A DNA stretch of 64,000 nt from Abditibacteriaceae bacterium (GTDB lineage Bacteria > Armatimonadota > Abditibacteriia > Abditibacteriales > Abditibacteriaceae): contig JAFAZH010000057.1 in NCBI GenBank assembly GCA_019239895.1, positions 62,001 through 126,000 on the forward strand, written 5' to 3'. The notes under the pieces were generated by a model. The model saw nothing but the letters and a program-made list of their open reading frames with translations, was not told where the DNA came from and ran no database searches. The translations under genes and the position numbers were made by a program. Shown one piece after another: positions 1 to 8,359 of this stretch. Within the stretch, counting starts at the first letter, position 1. Each line of letters begins with the position of its first letter.

Positions 1-489
1 CGCATCGAACAAGAGGCCGAGCGCATTCGCCAGATTGTGGCTTTAACGGCTCCGTCTGGTTGCCAGGTTCACCTGTATAACCATAATGGCTGGTTTGGTC
101 AGCCCAACAACGAAGTCGCTATTATTGAGCGTTTAAAGCAGCAAGGTATAAGCGGGGTCGGCATGGTTTATAACTTCAGTCATGGCCACGATGACATCGC
201 CAACTTTCCGGCCATCTGGAAACGTATTCAGCCCTATGTAGTGGCCGTGAACGTCACTGGTATGGTCAAGGGCGGTGCGGACAAACTCATTCCACCTTCA
301 CAAGGCGACCATGAACTAGCAATGCTGCGCGTGATTCAGCAGAGTGGCTGGCATGGCCCTATCGGGCTGATCGCCGAACAGGGCGGAGACGCCGAGGTGA
401 CATTAAGCAGCGACCTGCGCGGCTTGGCTTGGTTAGCTGCCGAATTGAAAGCGCCTGGCTCTGGCGGTCAACGGCCAAAGTTCGATTGA
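1..489 (+). CDS. Sugar phosphate isomerase/epimerase (TIM barrel), 3' end only
   Basis: The reading frame is open from base 1, so the gene begins before the window. About 162 C-terminal residues are present. The text has the pattern of xylose-isomerase-like TIM-barrel proteins (AP_endonuc_2 fold): an early LYNHNGW segment, then VYNFSHGHDD about 35 residues on, then a VAVNVTGM strand. In secreted or sugar-acid isomerase-like proteins of environmental bacteria these segments form the C-terminal half of the barrel and carry metal-binding His/Asp residues. The exact substrate cannot be told. A GTG at 37 could be read as a start, but homologous-looking sequence continues upstream of it. Confidence 0.75.
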   Translation, partial: RIEQEAERIRQIVALTAPSGCQVHLYNHNGWFGQPNNEVAIIERLKQQGISGVGMVYNFSHGHDDIANFPAIWKRIQPYVVAVNVTGMVKGGADKLIPPSQGDHELAMLRVIQQSGWHGPIGLIAEQGGDAEVTLSSDLRGLAWLAAELKAPGSGGQRPKFD

Positions 490-681
490 ACCATTACTCG
501 ACAGGCAACAAACGCACCAGTGGAAAAGGCGAGGTGAATTCCTACTTTCATTCTTGGGCGGCTTGGCAAACCCTTAACGCCTGTAGGTTAGCTATCCTAA
601 GTCGCATTGCGACTTGATTTAGCTTATAATAGAAGTTACAAAAAGTTTTAACACTCAAAGTTTGTCTGGCAGGAGGCCGTT

Positions 682-1656
682 ATGGGAAGATTAGGAAAGT
701 CTTTATTCCTAGTTAGCACCTTGTGCGTTATTGCTTCTGCTGCGGTTGCGCGACCTAAATATGTTCCTCCTACAATCAATGGCTATCCTGTAGTATTTAC
801 AGGTCCGCCTACTCTTCCAGGCGGCGGCGTAATGACAGGCCGGATGGGTAACATTTTCTATCCGCCTGCGCCCGGCCTGAATGCTGATAATTGGTTGCGC
901 AACTCAGGTCGTATGCGTCAGCCCGCCTTGCATACTGGTAGCTTTTATAAGAACGGTGGGAGAACAGTCCTCCACACTCCTGGTTATCTTCCGCCAGGCC
1001 GTAAGGAACGCATGGAGCGAGAGATGGCACAGCAACAGGCCGATTGGAGTGATGAGACCACAACCTCACCGTGGTTGGCAATACCCCCGCATCGTAGCCC
1101 ACAACCTGGCGCATATCCGATGCCTTCTGCTAGTGCAGAGCAAGCGGCACGCTATAATCAGCTCCCAGAGGTTCCAGTAGCCGCCAGTGCGGATTCATCA
1201 GACGTGCATCGAGATCAGTTGCGTCGTGCCAAAGGAGCAGGGGAGACGCAACAACAGCTAAGTCTCCAAGCAGCGAGTGAAGAGACCCCGTGGCATGGTA
1301 GCTTAGTGAGTGTGACGGGGCCAGCGGTTATTACAGTCAAGGTGGACGAGCAAACTTTTTCAGTGAAGTTGTATGGACTTGATGCCGTAGATCAGGACAC
1401 TAGCAGCACTCAAAAAGCACGCCAATTTATAGAGGAATTAGTGCGGGGTGGTGAACTCACCGTTTACCCTAAAGCTACAAGCCCTGATGGAATCATCAGT
1501 GGCTGGGTCTTCAAAGGGCCAATCTGCATTAACCGTGAAGTGATAGCCAGTGGTTATGCGGCTTGGAATCAGCAGGAAGCGCCTGGTGAAGAGAAATTGA
1601 AGACCTTACAAGTGACAGCCCAGGCCACCAAACGAGGACTCTGGGGCAGCCACTAA
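682..1656 (+). CDS. Secreted protein with C-terminal SNase-like (thermonuclease) domain, probably catalytically degenerate
   Basis: 324 residues. A strong AGGAGG at 671-676 sets the ATG at 682. Residues 1-23 form a signal peptide ending near VARP. Residues about 25-200 are Pro/Gly/Tyr-rich without a recognisable domain. Residues about 205-324 resemble the staphylococcal nuclease fold: a VKLYGLDA strand, then an ISGWVF strand, then a NREVIASGYAAWN helix and a final GLWG. In the family the catalytic triad is Arg, Glu and Arg. Here the first Arg is Lys (VKLYGLD), the Glu position is Asp (AVDQ), and the YGR-type second Arg is missing (DGIISGW). The fold assignment is fairly secure; nuclease activity is doubtful. 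A TATAAT lies at 625-630, but no matching -35 is visible. Confidence 0.7.
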   Translation: MGRLGKSLFLVSTLCVIASAAVARPKYVPPTINGYPVVFTGPPTLPGGGVMTGRMGNIFYPPAPGLNADNWLRNSGRMRQPALHTGSFYKNGGRTVLHTPGYLPPGRKERMEREMAQQQADWSDETTTSPWLAIPPHRSPQPGAYPMPSASAEQAARYNQLPEVPVAASADSSDVHRDQLRRAKGAGETQQQLSLQAASEETPWHGSLVSVTGPAVITVKVDEQTFSVKLYGLDAVDQDTSSTQKARQFIEELVRGGELTVYPKATSPDGIISGWVFKGPICINREVIASGYAAWNQQEAPGEEKLKTLQVTAQATKRGLWGSH

Positions 1657-1806
1657 CTTTCATTCCACCTCTTTATCCCTATCCCTGATTACAGATTAAG
1701 GATTCTAGTGGTGATGCTAGCAGATGTCATATCGAAGTGACGCTAACTGATGCACGCCCAAGCCTAATACTACTCCGGTAAAGCTCTTTGAGGCAAAATA
1801 GTATGC

Positions 1807-3939
1807 GTGCCCTCTACTCAGCCTAACGTTGTTACCCACTCTGATCTTAATTTCACACCAACGAAGTTCCAGCGGGATACCGTCACTTACCCTGGCGCAA
1901 GCGGAGGCGCTGCGACTCAGTCAGGCGGCGTGACACGACGAGTGGTAGTCCTTGCGTTGGCGCTGGCAGTGCTGTTTGGTTATATCATCCCCATCATTGA
2001 CATTAAGCTGCGTAACACCTACCTGGGCGGCACACAGTTGCCAGCGGGTGGACTGGCTGTGCTGCTGATTCTGCTCCTGATCGTGAATCCGGTGCTGTGG
2101 GTGGTGCGCCAGCAGTGGCAGTTTGCGCGCAATGAAATACTCACCATTTACATTACCTGCCTGTTTTCGTGTCTGGTGCCAGGGGTGGGCGCAGAGAACT
2201 TTCTGGTGCCGAACTTCATTGCGCCTTTCTACTATGCCACCCGCGAAAACAGGTGGCTTGATTTTTTATTGCCGCACCTCAAGCCTTGGTTCACTCCCGC
2301 TATTAAATGGGTCAATGGCCAGAATCAATATAATGAGCCTGTCATTACAGGCTGGTTTACAGGCACCGGAGCCGCGCCGATTCCGTGGAGCGCCTGGCTC
2401 GTGCCCCTGATAGCCTGGGGGGTGTTGGTGCTGGCGCTTTACACCATGATGGGCTGTTTAAGTGTCCTCCTGCGGGCGCAATGGGGCGAGCATGAAGCCC
2501 TGTCCTTTCCCCTGCTGCGCGTGCCATTGGAACTGACGGAAGGAACCCCAGACGGTGGCATTTACGGCCTGGATAAACGGGGTGATGGCATTCTACCACT
2601 TCTCTTCTACAATCGGCTAATGTGGATTGGTTTTGCCATTGCCGTGTTGATTCAGGGACTTAATGGCCTCAATCTCTACTTCCCGGATGTGCCGCGCGTG
2701 CCGCTCAGCATAGATACTGGCCCTCTTTATACTGAGCCGCCGTGGAACCAGATCGCCTGGGCCACCCCCTATGTCTATCCGATGGCGGTGGGCATCAGCT
2801 ATTTATTGGCCAGCGAAGTTTCCCTTTCGCTCTGGTTCTTTTTCTGGTTTTTTAAACTCCAACTCATCATGGCCTATTACCTGGGTTATATGCCCAGCAC
2901 ACTACCAACCACCCCGACCTCGCAATCAAAGACGTTTGTTGGTCATCAGCAAATTGGAGCTTTTCTGGTCTTTGCCGCTATCGTGCTCTGGACAGGCCGG
3001 GAGCATTTTTCGCATATTTTGCAGCGGGTGTTGAAACGTGCCCCGGCCAGTGAGCAGGAAAAAGGTGACGCGCTTTCTTACCCAGTAGCCTTTTGGGGTT
3101 TTGTGCTTGCTTTTGCCTTTATTGTGGGTTGGAGCATTGCGGCGGGTATCCGTCCTCAAGTGGCCCTGGTGCTTTGGCTGCTGTATCTGGTCATCGCCAT
3201 CTGCCTGACGCGTGTGGTGGCCGAAGGCGGCCTCTTGTTCGTGGTGCATTCATGGTTGCCGCTGGGCATTCTGGGGCAATTAGTGAATTCCGGCCCCGGT
3301 ACTTTCCTGCCACCTGAAAGCTTGGTGCCTGCCGCTTTTATTCAATCGGCCATGATGAACATGATTCGGGGCAACCTAATGCCTTCGTTTGTTCAAAGCT
3401 TTAAGCTGGCCCACGATCAAAAAATTAGGGCGCGTCCGCTGCTGAGTTTAATCTGCGCTGTCACTGTCATCAGCATGGGGATCGGACTGTGGATGAACGT
3501 GCGCCTCGGCTATCACGAGGGGGCTTTGCAGCTCGCTAATAACTGGTATGTCCGCAGCGAACCTAACAATGTCATTCGGCTTTCTAAAGATTTGCTCGAA
3601 GGCACCAGGGGCGTGAGTTGGACGAACTGGGTGTGGTTGGTGTTAGGTGGATTAGGCACCTATGGCATGATGCTGGCGCGCAGCCGCTTTCCCTGGTTCG
3701 CCCTGCACCCCATTGGGTATTTGATGGGTCTCACCTATCCAATGCACCTCTTATGGTTCTCCACCTTTTTAGGTTGGTTATGTAAATTGCTCATCACCCG
3801 TTTCGGCGGCGTGGATACCTACCGCAAAACCACCCCCTTGTTTCTTGGCTTGGTGCTGGGCGATATAGCGATGGTGCTGCTCTGGCTGCTCATTGATGGC
3901 TGGCAGGGCCGCACCAACCACCAACTCATGCCGGGCTAA
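1807..3939 (+). CDS. Large polytopic membrane protein, DUF6785/DUF6784-like
   Basis: 710 residues with about 12-14 hydrophobic segments from residue 45 to the end, separated by short loops, and no signal peptide. Sequence style (IIPIIDIKLRNTYLGG near residue 60, then NEILTIYITCLFSCLVPG, and a late RFPWFALHPIGYLMGLTYP) matches the DUF6785 membrane family that is frequent in Armatimonadota and Planctomycetota. A transporter role is possible, but I see no defining motif. The start is GTG at 1807. A GAGG at 1790-1793 is better spaced for an out-of-frame ATG at 1803, which encodes only seven codons and overlaps this start. The gene stands alone between the SNase-like gene and the restriction operon. 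Confidence 0.6.
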   Translation: MPSTQPNVVTHSDLNFTPTKFQRDTVTYPGASGGAATQSGGVTRRVVVLALALAVLFGYIIPIIDIKLRNTYLGGTQLPAGGLAVLLILLLIVNPVLWVVRQQWQFARNEILTIYITCLFSCLVPGVGAENFLVPNFIAPFYYATRENRWLDFLLPHLKPWFTPAIKWVNGQNQYNEPVITGWFTGTGAAPIPWSAWLVPLIAWGVLVLALYTMMGCLSVLLRAQWGEHEALSFPLLRVPLELTEGTPDGGIYGLDKRGDGILPLLFYNRLMWIGFAIAVLIQGLNGLNLYFPDVPRVPLSIDTGPLYTEPPWNQIAWATPYVYPMAVGISYLLASEVSLSLWFFFWFFKLQLIMAYYLGYMPSTLPTTPTSQSKTFVGHQQIGAFLVFAAIVLWTGREHFSHILQRVLKRAPASEQEKGDALSYPVAFWGFVLAFAFIVGWSIAAGIRPQVALVLWLLYLVIAICLTRVVAEGGLLFVVHSWLPLGILGQLVNSGPGTFLPPESLVPAAFIQSAMMNMIRGNLMPSFVQSFKLAHDQKIRARPLLSLICAVTVISMGIGLWMNVRLGYHEGALQLANNWYVRSEPNNVIRLSKDLLEGTRGVSWTNWVWLVLGGLGTYGMMLARSRFPWFALHPIGYLMGLTYPMHLLWFSTFLGWLCKLLITRFGGVDTYRKTTPLFLGLVLGDIAMVLLWLLIDGWQGRTNHQLMPG

Positions 3940-4082
3940 GACACTGCCCTTACTATAATCGTTGAGCTATCCGGCCAAAACTACCATAACTGACCTAAAC
4001 TTAAGGAAGATTCAGATACACTATTGAAGTATTGCAAGTTGTATTTAAGAATGTCGCGCCTGATTCACCGATCTAAATAAAT

Positions 4083-6719
4083 ATGCGCCCATCTAAAGAC
4101 GCCGCTAAATCGCAACCCATCGAAAGCTATAATTATCCGGCTGCCCAAACTCCCTTGCGGCCCGATGCGGGTGTGCAGGCGCAATGGAAAAAGAAAAAAG
4201 CTCCACAGACTTATCGCTATGATCCGTCGCTGGCACCTGAATTAAGCTGGGACGGCCAGAACGCCGCGCGCGAGGCGGGCGAAGCCCTGATTCGCCGCAT
4301 CATTGAAGCTGAGTCGTTAGAGGAAGCGCAGGCTGCCGCCGAAAAGTTGAAAGAGTTAAGTCGGCCTTTTCTCAATTGGGCCGGTAAAGCCGAGCGGCTT
4401 TCGTTTGATGTGCCGACGCTGCCACTTTTCGTGCATGAGCGGCTTTCCACCGAAGCCATTATTCAAACACTGCGGGGCCATAAGCGCAGCGATCAGCTTT
4501 CCATGCTTGACCTGTACGGTGACCCCCGCCGCCCGGTGGCCGATCAAGTGCTGCGCCCCTATGAATTTGGTGATTGGACGAACCGCCTGGTGCTGGGAGA
4601 TTCGCTCGTGGTGATGAACTCCCTCCTGCACTATGAAAGCTTGGGCGGCAAAGTGCAGATGATCTATATTGACCCGCCCTATGGCGTCAAGTTCGGCTCC
4701 AACTTCCAGCCATTCGTGCGCAAACGCGACGTGTCATCCGGCGACGATGATGATATGACGCGCGAGCCAGAAATGGTGCAAGCCTACCGCGATACGTGGG
4801 AACTGGGACTGCATTCTTATCTCACTTACTTGCGTGACCGCCTGCTGCTTGCCCGCGACTTGCTCCATCCTAGCGGCTCCGTCTTCGTCCAAATCAGTGA
4901 CGATAACCTGCACCATGTGCGCGAAGTGATGGATGAGGTATTTGGGGGAGAAAACTTTGTCTGTGTAATCTCTGTTCAGAAAACAGGTGGACTCTCACAG
5001 AGTGTCTTACCAGTAACCGCTGACTTTCTGCTTTGGTATGCCAAGGATAGATCACGACTCAAATTTAATCCTTTATACTTACCTAAATCTCAAGGTGAAG
5101 GGTCTGGCTATCAATATGTAGAACTTAGCAATGGGCAACGTCGCCGGATGTCACCTGAAGAGCGTGATGATCTAACCATTCTCCCCGTAGGTTCTCGAAT
5201 CTTTCAACCCACCTCTTTGGAATCTGCTAATCCGACTTTTGAGTTTGAATATTGTGGTAAAAAATATATCCAGCGATGGAAGACTAACAGAGCGGGTTTG
5301 GCAAGGCTCGCCCAGGCAAATCGGCTCTACCAATCTGCGAAGACACTAAGATACGTTCGTTATGTCGACGATTTTCCTGTAGTCTCTTTAACAAACGTCT
5401 GGACTGATACAGGGGCGGGTAGTTTCTTAGAAGCTCAACTTTATGTTGTTCAAACAGTCACTAAGATTGTTGCTCGTTGCGTTTTGATGACGACTGACCC
5501 CGGTGATTTAGTGCTTGATCCGACCTGTGGCAGTGGGACGACAGCGTATGTGGCGGAGCAGTGGGGGCGGCGGTGGATTACGATTGATACCAGCCGCGTG
5601 CCGCTCGCGCTGACGCGGCAACGTTTGCTGACGGCGACCTTCCCTTACTACGAACTTAAAGACCCGGCTCAGGGGCCATCAGGTGGGTTCGTTTACAAGC
5701 GTAAGCAAAACAAAAAGGGCGAAGAAGTTGGCGGCATCGTGCCGCACATTACGCTCAAGAGCATCGCCAACAATGAACCACCTGCCGAAGAAGTGTTGGT
5801 GGATCGGCCTGAAGTCGAGAAAGGCGTGACGCGGGTCAGTGGCCCATTTGCGGTGGAGGCTACTATTCCCACCCCGGTTGATTGGGACGCTGACGGCACC
5901 GAAGACAGTGGTAGTGCCGACGCGCAGAATTATGGCTCGTATGTTGAGCGGATGCTGGAAGTGCTACGCAAAAGCCCAGTCTTGCGTTTGAACGACAATA
6001 AAACCATCGCCTTCAAAAGCGTGCGGCCCCCAGCGCGTTCGCTCTCGCTGTCCGCCGAAGCGATGGTCGAGAACGGCGAAGCGAAGCCAGTGGCCTTTGT
6101 CTTTGGCCCCGAAAACGGCGCGATTAGTGAGAATACAGTCTTTCAGGCAGCGCGTGAAGCCTACGCCAAAAGCTACACACACTTGTATGTGATCGGCTTT
6201 GCCATTCAACCCAATGCACGCAAGTTAGTTGAGGATTGCGCTGCTATGGTCGGTGTCCCTGCTACTTACGTGCAAGCTACCCCTGATTTACTGATGGGCG
6301 ATCTGTTGAAGAACATGCGCAGCAGCCAGATTTTCAGTGTCGCTGGCCTGCCCGAAGTACTTTTGCAGACAACCAAAGATAAAGAATATCAGGTAGAATT
6401 GGCGGGCCTGGATATCTTCGACCCAGTCACGATGGAAACTGAGCACCGGCGCGGCAATGATGTCCCCGCCTGGTTCCTCGATAGTGACTACAATGGCTTG
6501 TGCTTCCATGTCACGCAAGCGTTTTTCCCCCGCACTGCCGCCTGGGACAATTTGAAGAAAGCCCTCAAAAGTGAGTTTAATGAAAGCGCCTGGGAACATC
6601 TTTCAGGCACCCGCAGTACGACCTTTCCCGCTGGCGAACATGGCCAAATCGCCGTGAAAGTCATTGACGACCGGGGTAATGAACTGATGGTAGTCAAGAG
6701 ACTGGAGGAAGCGCGATGA
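4083..6719 (+). CDS. Beta-class adenine-specific DNA methyltransferase (type III Mod-like)
   Basis: 878 residues. Catalytic motif IV (DPPY) lies at about residues 197-200, ahead of the SAM-binding motif I (DPTCGSGTT, about 479-487). That order defines beta-class N6-adenine or N4-cytosine methyltransferases, including type III Mod subunits. Residues 205-475 between them would hold the target recognition region. It contains the FVQISDDNLHHVREVMDEVFG segment common in Mod proteins. A C-terminal extension of about 330 residues makes it longer than a usual Mod of 600-650. The stop overlaps the next start by ATGA (6716-6719), so the three genes are translationally coupled. It should protect host DNA from the Res-like partner at 8356. 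No clear Shine-Dalgarno precedes the ATG. Confidence 0.85.
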   Translation: MRPSKDAAKSQPIESYNYPAAQTPLRPDAGVQAQWKKKKAPQTYRYDPSLAPELSWDGQNAAREAGEALIRRIIEAESLEEAQAAAEKLKELSRPFLNWAGKAERLSFDVPTLPLFVHERLSTEAIIQTLRGHKRSDQLSMLDLYGDPRRPVADQVLRPYEFGDWTNRLVLGDSLVVMNSLLHYESLGGKVQMIYIDPPYGVKFGSNFQPFVRKRDVSSGDDDDMTREPEMVQAYRDTWELGLHSYLTYLRDRLLLARDLLHPSGSVFVQISDDNLHHVREVMDEVFGGENFVCVISVQKTGGLSQSVLPVTADFLLWYAKDRSRLKFNPLYLPKSQGEGSGYQYVELSNGQRRRMSPEERDDLTILPVGSRIFQPTSLESANPTFEFEYCGKKYIQRWKTNRAGLARLAQANRLYQSAKTLRYVRYVDDFPVVSLTNVWTDTGAGSFLEAQLYVVQTVTKIVARCVLMTTDPGDLVLDPTCGSGTTAYVAEQWGRRWITIDTSRVPLALTRQRLLTATFPYYELKDPAQGPSGGFVYKRKQNKKGEEVGGIVPHITLKSIANNEPPAEEVLVDRPEVEKGVTRVSGPFAVEATIPTPVDWDADGTEDSGSADAQNYGSYVERMLEVLRKSPVLRLNDNKTIAFKSVRPPARSLSLSAEAMVENGEAKPVAFVFGPENGAISENTVFQAAREAYAKSYTHLYVIGFAIQPNARKLVEDCAAMVGVPATYVQATPDLLMGDLLKNMRSSQIFSVAGLPEVLLQTTKDKEYQVELAGLDIFDPVTMETEHRRGNDVPAWFLDSDYNGLCFHVTQAFFPRTAAWDNLKKALKSEFNESAWEHLSGTRSTTFPAGEHGQIAVKVIDDRGNELMVVKRLEEAR

Positions 6720-8359
6720 TTCAACGTGTTGTCATTCGCAACTTCAAGCGTTTCGGTGAGGTAACTTTTGATCTGCCGGGGCATGTGGTTCTCGCTGGAC
6801 CTAATAATACTGGCAAAACGACGATGTTACAAGCAATTGCTGCATGGAGCTTAGCACTTAATGCCTGGCGAGAACGTAATGATTTCGGCAAGCATCGTGG
6901 GGCTTACGCCAAACAACAGATCATCCGCACTGAGTTTTACGCTGTGCCTATACGCGACTTCGATATGTTGTGGCTTGAAGCACATCATCGTGAACCAGTG
7001 GAAATCGAAGTGCGCGGCACTGATGGCTGGCAAGTGACAATGGAGATCATTCGAGACAGTAGCCAACAGGTTTCAGTTCGTCCCCAAAAGGACGCCAGTG
7101 CTGACTTATTGCATACGCTTGATTGGTCACCCGTTTATATCCCTCCCATGACAGGTCTCAATATAGAAGAACCTGTCTACCAACGCGCCATGCTTGACCG
7201 TCTATTAGGGTTAGGTAGGCCGGGTGAGATTATACGTAATTTACTGACTGAAGCGCACCAATCAGACGTGTGGCCAGAGTTTCAAAATAGCATTAAGCGT
7301 CTTTTCGGATTTGAAATTCTGCCCCCCAACGCACGCGGGGCTACTATCATTGCTAATTACCGTATGCGTGAAGATGGCCCTCATTTTGATGTTGCTAGTG
7401 CTGGTAGCGGCTTTCAGCAGGTACTTATGCTGTTGGCGTTCCTTTACACACGCCCTGCATCGGTGTTGCTCTTAGATGAACCGGATGCTCATCTCCATGT
7501 GATATTACAGGATGCTATTTATAGTGAATTGCGTTCAATTGCGGTGGCTCAGAATTCACAACTTATAATTTCCACGCATTCAGAAGTCATTATTAACTCA
7601 GTTGAGCCTAAAGAGTTATGTATGTTGCTGGATCGCCCAAGACTATTAGAAAACGAAGTTGAGCGCAGTAAACTTGTCCAAGCACTACGTTTCCTTACTA
7701 ACACTGATATTATGCTTGCTATAGACGCCCCCGGTGTTCTTTATGCAGAAGGGCATACCGACATAGACATTTTGCGTGAATGGGCAAAGATTCTCGATCA
7801 TCCCCTAAAGGAAACCCTCACCGCACATTTATTTTGGAAAGAGAAAGTCATTAATCAACGGTTAGGTGCTGAAGGATGCAAGGCGCGCGACCATTTCGAG
7901 ATTTTAAAACTTGTTAAATCAGATATTCGTGGAGTCGAGTTAATTGATGGTGACGATCATAAAGGGATTCAGCAGACAGCATTCGAGGCAGGAAAGCTGC
8001 AACGTTTACGTTGGCAACGCTACGAGATTGAAAGTTACTTGCTTCATCCCGATGCTATTGACAGATTTATCGAACTGAAGATAGGGCCAGATGATATTTC
8101 CTTAGAAAGCAAACGGGAAGTGCGTGCTTATTTTGAGAAGCAGTTGCCCGGTTTGCTAACTGAACCGCTGGGCGAAAATTTAACGCTTGAGGGTGTCAAA
8201 GCGAGTGAAAGGATAATTCCTTCAATACTTGCGGCGGCAGGAATTCACGGCATCGAGAAACGTGACTTTTATGAAATTGCAGCACTGATGCGTCCGGAAG
8301 AAATTCATCCTGAAGTGCGCGAAAAATTAGACGCGATTCAGGAGGCTTTTGGCCTATGA
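6716..8359 (+). CDS. OLD-like AAA ATPase with TOPRIM-like C-terminus, middle gene of restriction operon
   Basis: 547 residues. Walker A GPNNTGKTT is at about residues 28-36 of an ABC/SMC-like head, and Walker B LLLDEPDAHLH is near 251-261. An STHS switch histidine motif lies near 290. After residue 330 comes a TOPRIM-like region: YAEGHTDIDIL (Glu near 344) and ELIDGDDHKG (acidic cluster near 410). This is the layout of overcoming-lysogenization-defect nucleases and related AAA_21 proteins. It overlaps the methyltransferase by ATGA and the Res-like gene by ATGA. OLD-family GajA of Gabija pairs with a UvrD helicase; here the partner is a type III-like Res/Mod pair. It may be a third nuclease, an NTP-driven sensor, or a regulator of restriction. 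Assignment of the ATPase is secure; the nuclease is inferred. Confidence 0.75.
   Translation: MIQRVVIRNFKRFGEVTFDLPGHVVLAGPNNTGKTTMLQAIAAWSLALNAWRERNDFGKHRGAYAKQQIIRTEFYAVPIRDFDMLWLEAHHREPVEIEVRGTDGWQVTMEIIRDSSQQVSVRPQKDASADLLHTLDWSPVYIPPMTGLNIEEPVYQRAMLDRLLGLGRPGEIIRNLLTEAHQSDVWPEFQNSIKRLFGFEILPPNARGATIIANYRMREDGPHFDVASAGSGFQQVLMLLAFLYTRPASVLLLDEPDAHLHVILQDAIYSELRSIAVAQNSQLIISTHSEVIINSVEPKELCMLLDRPRLLENEVERSKLVQALRFLTNTDIMLAIDAPGVLYAEGHTDIDILREWAKILDHPLKETLTAHLFWKEKVINQRLGAEGCKARDHFEILKLVKSDIRGVELIDGDDHKGIQQTAFEAGKLQRLRWQRYEIESYLLHPDAIDRFIELKIGPDDISLESKREVRAYFEKQLPGLLTEPLGENLTLEGVKASERIIPSILAAAGIHGIEKRDFYEIAALMRPEEIHPEVREKLDAIQEAFGL

Noticed and set aside
429..617. Small open frame after the first isomerase fragment
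   Set aside because: It begins inside the isomerase reading frame, has no ribosome site, and gives no recognisable protein.
6716..8359. Gabija system (GajA-like protein)
   Set aside because: The OLD-like ATPase is not next to a UvrD-type GajB; its overlapping partners are Mod- and Res-like.
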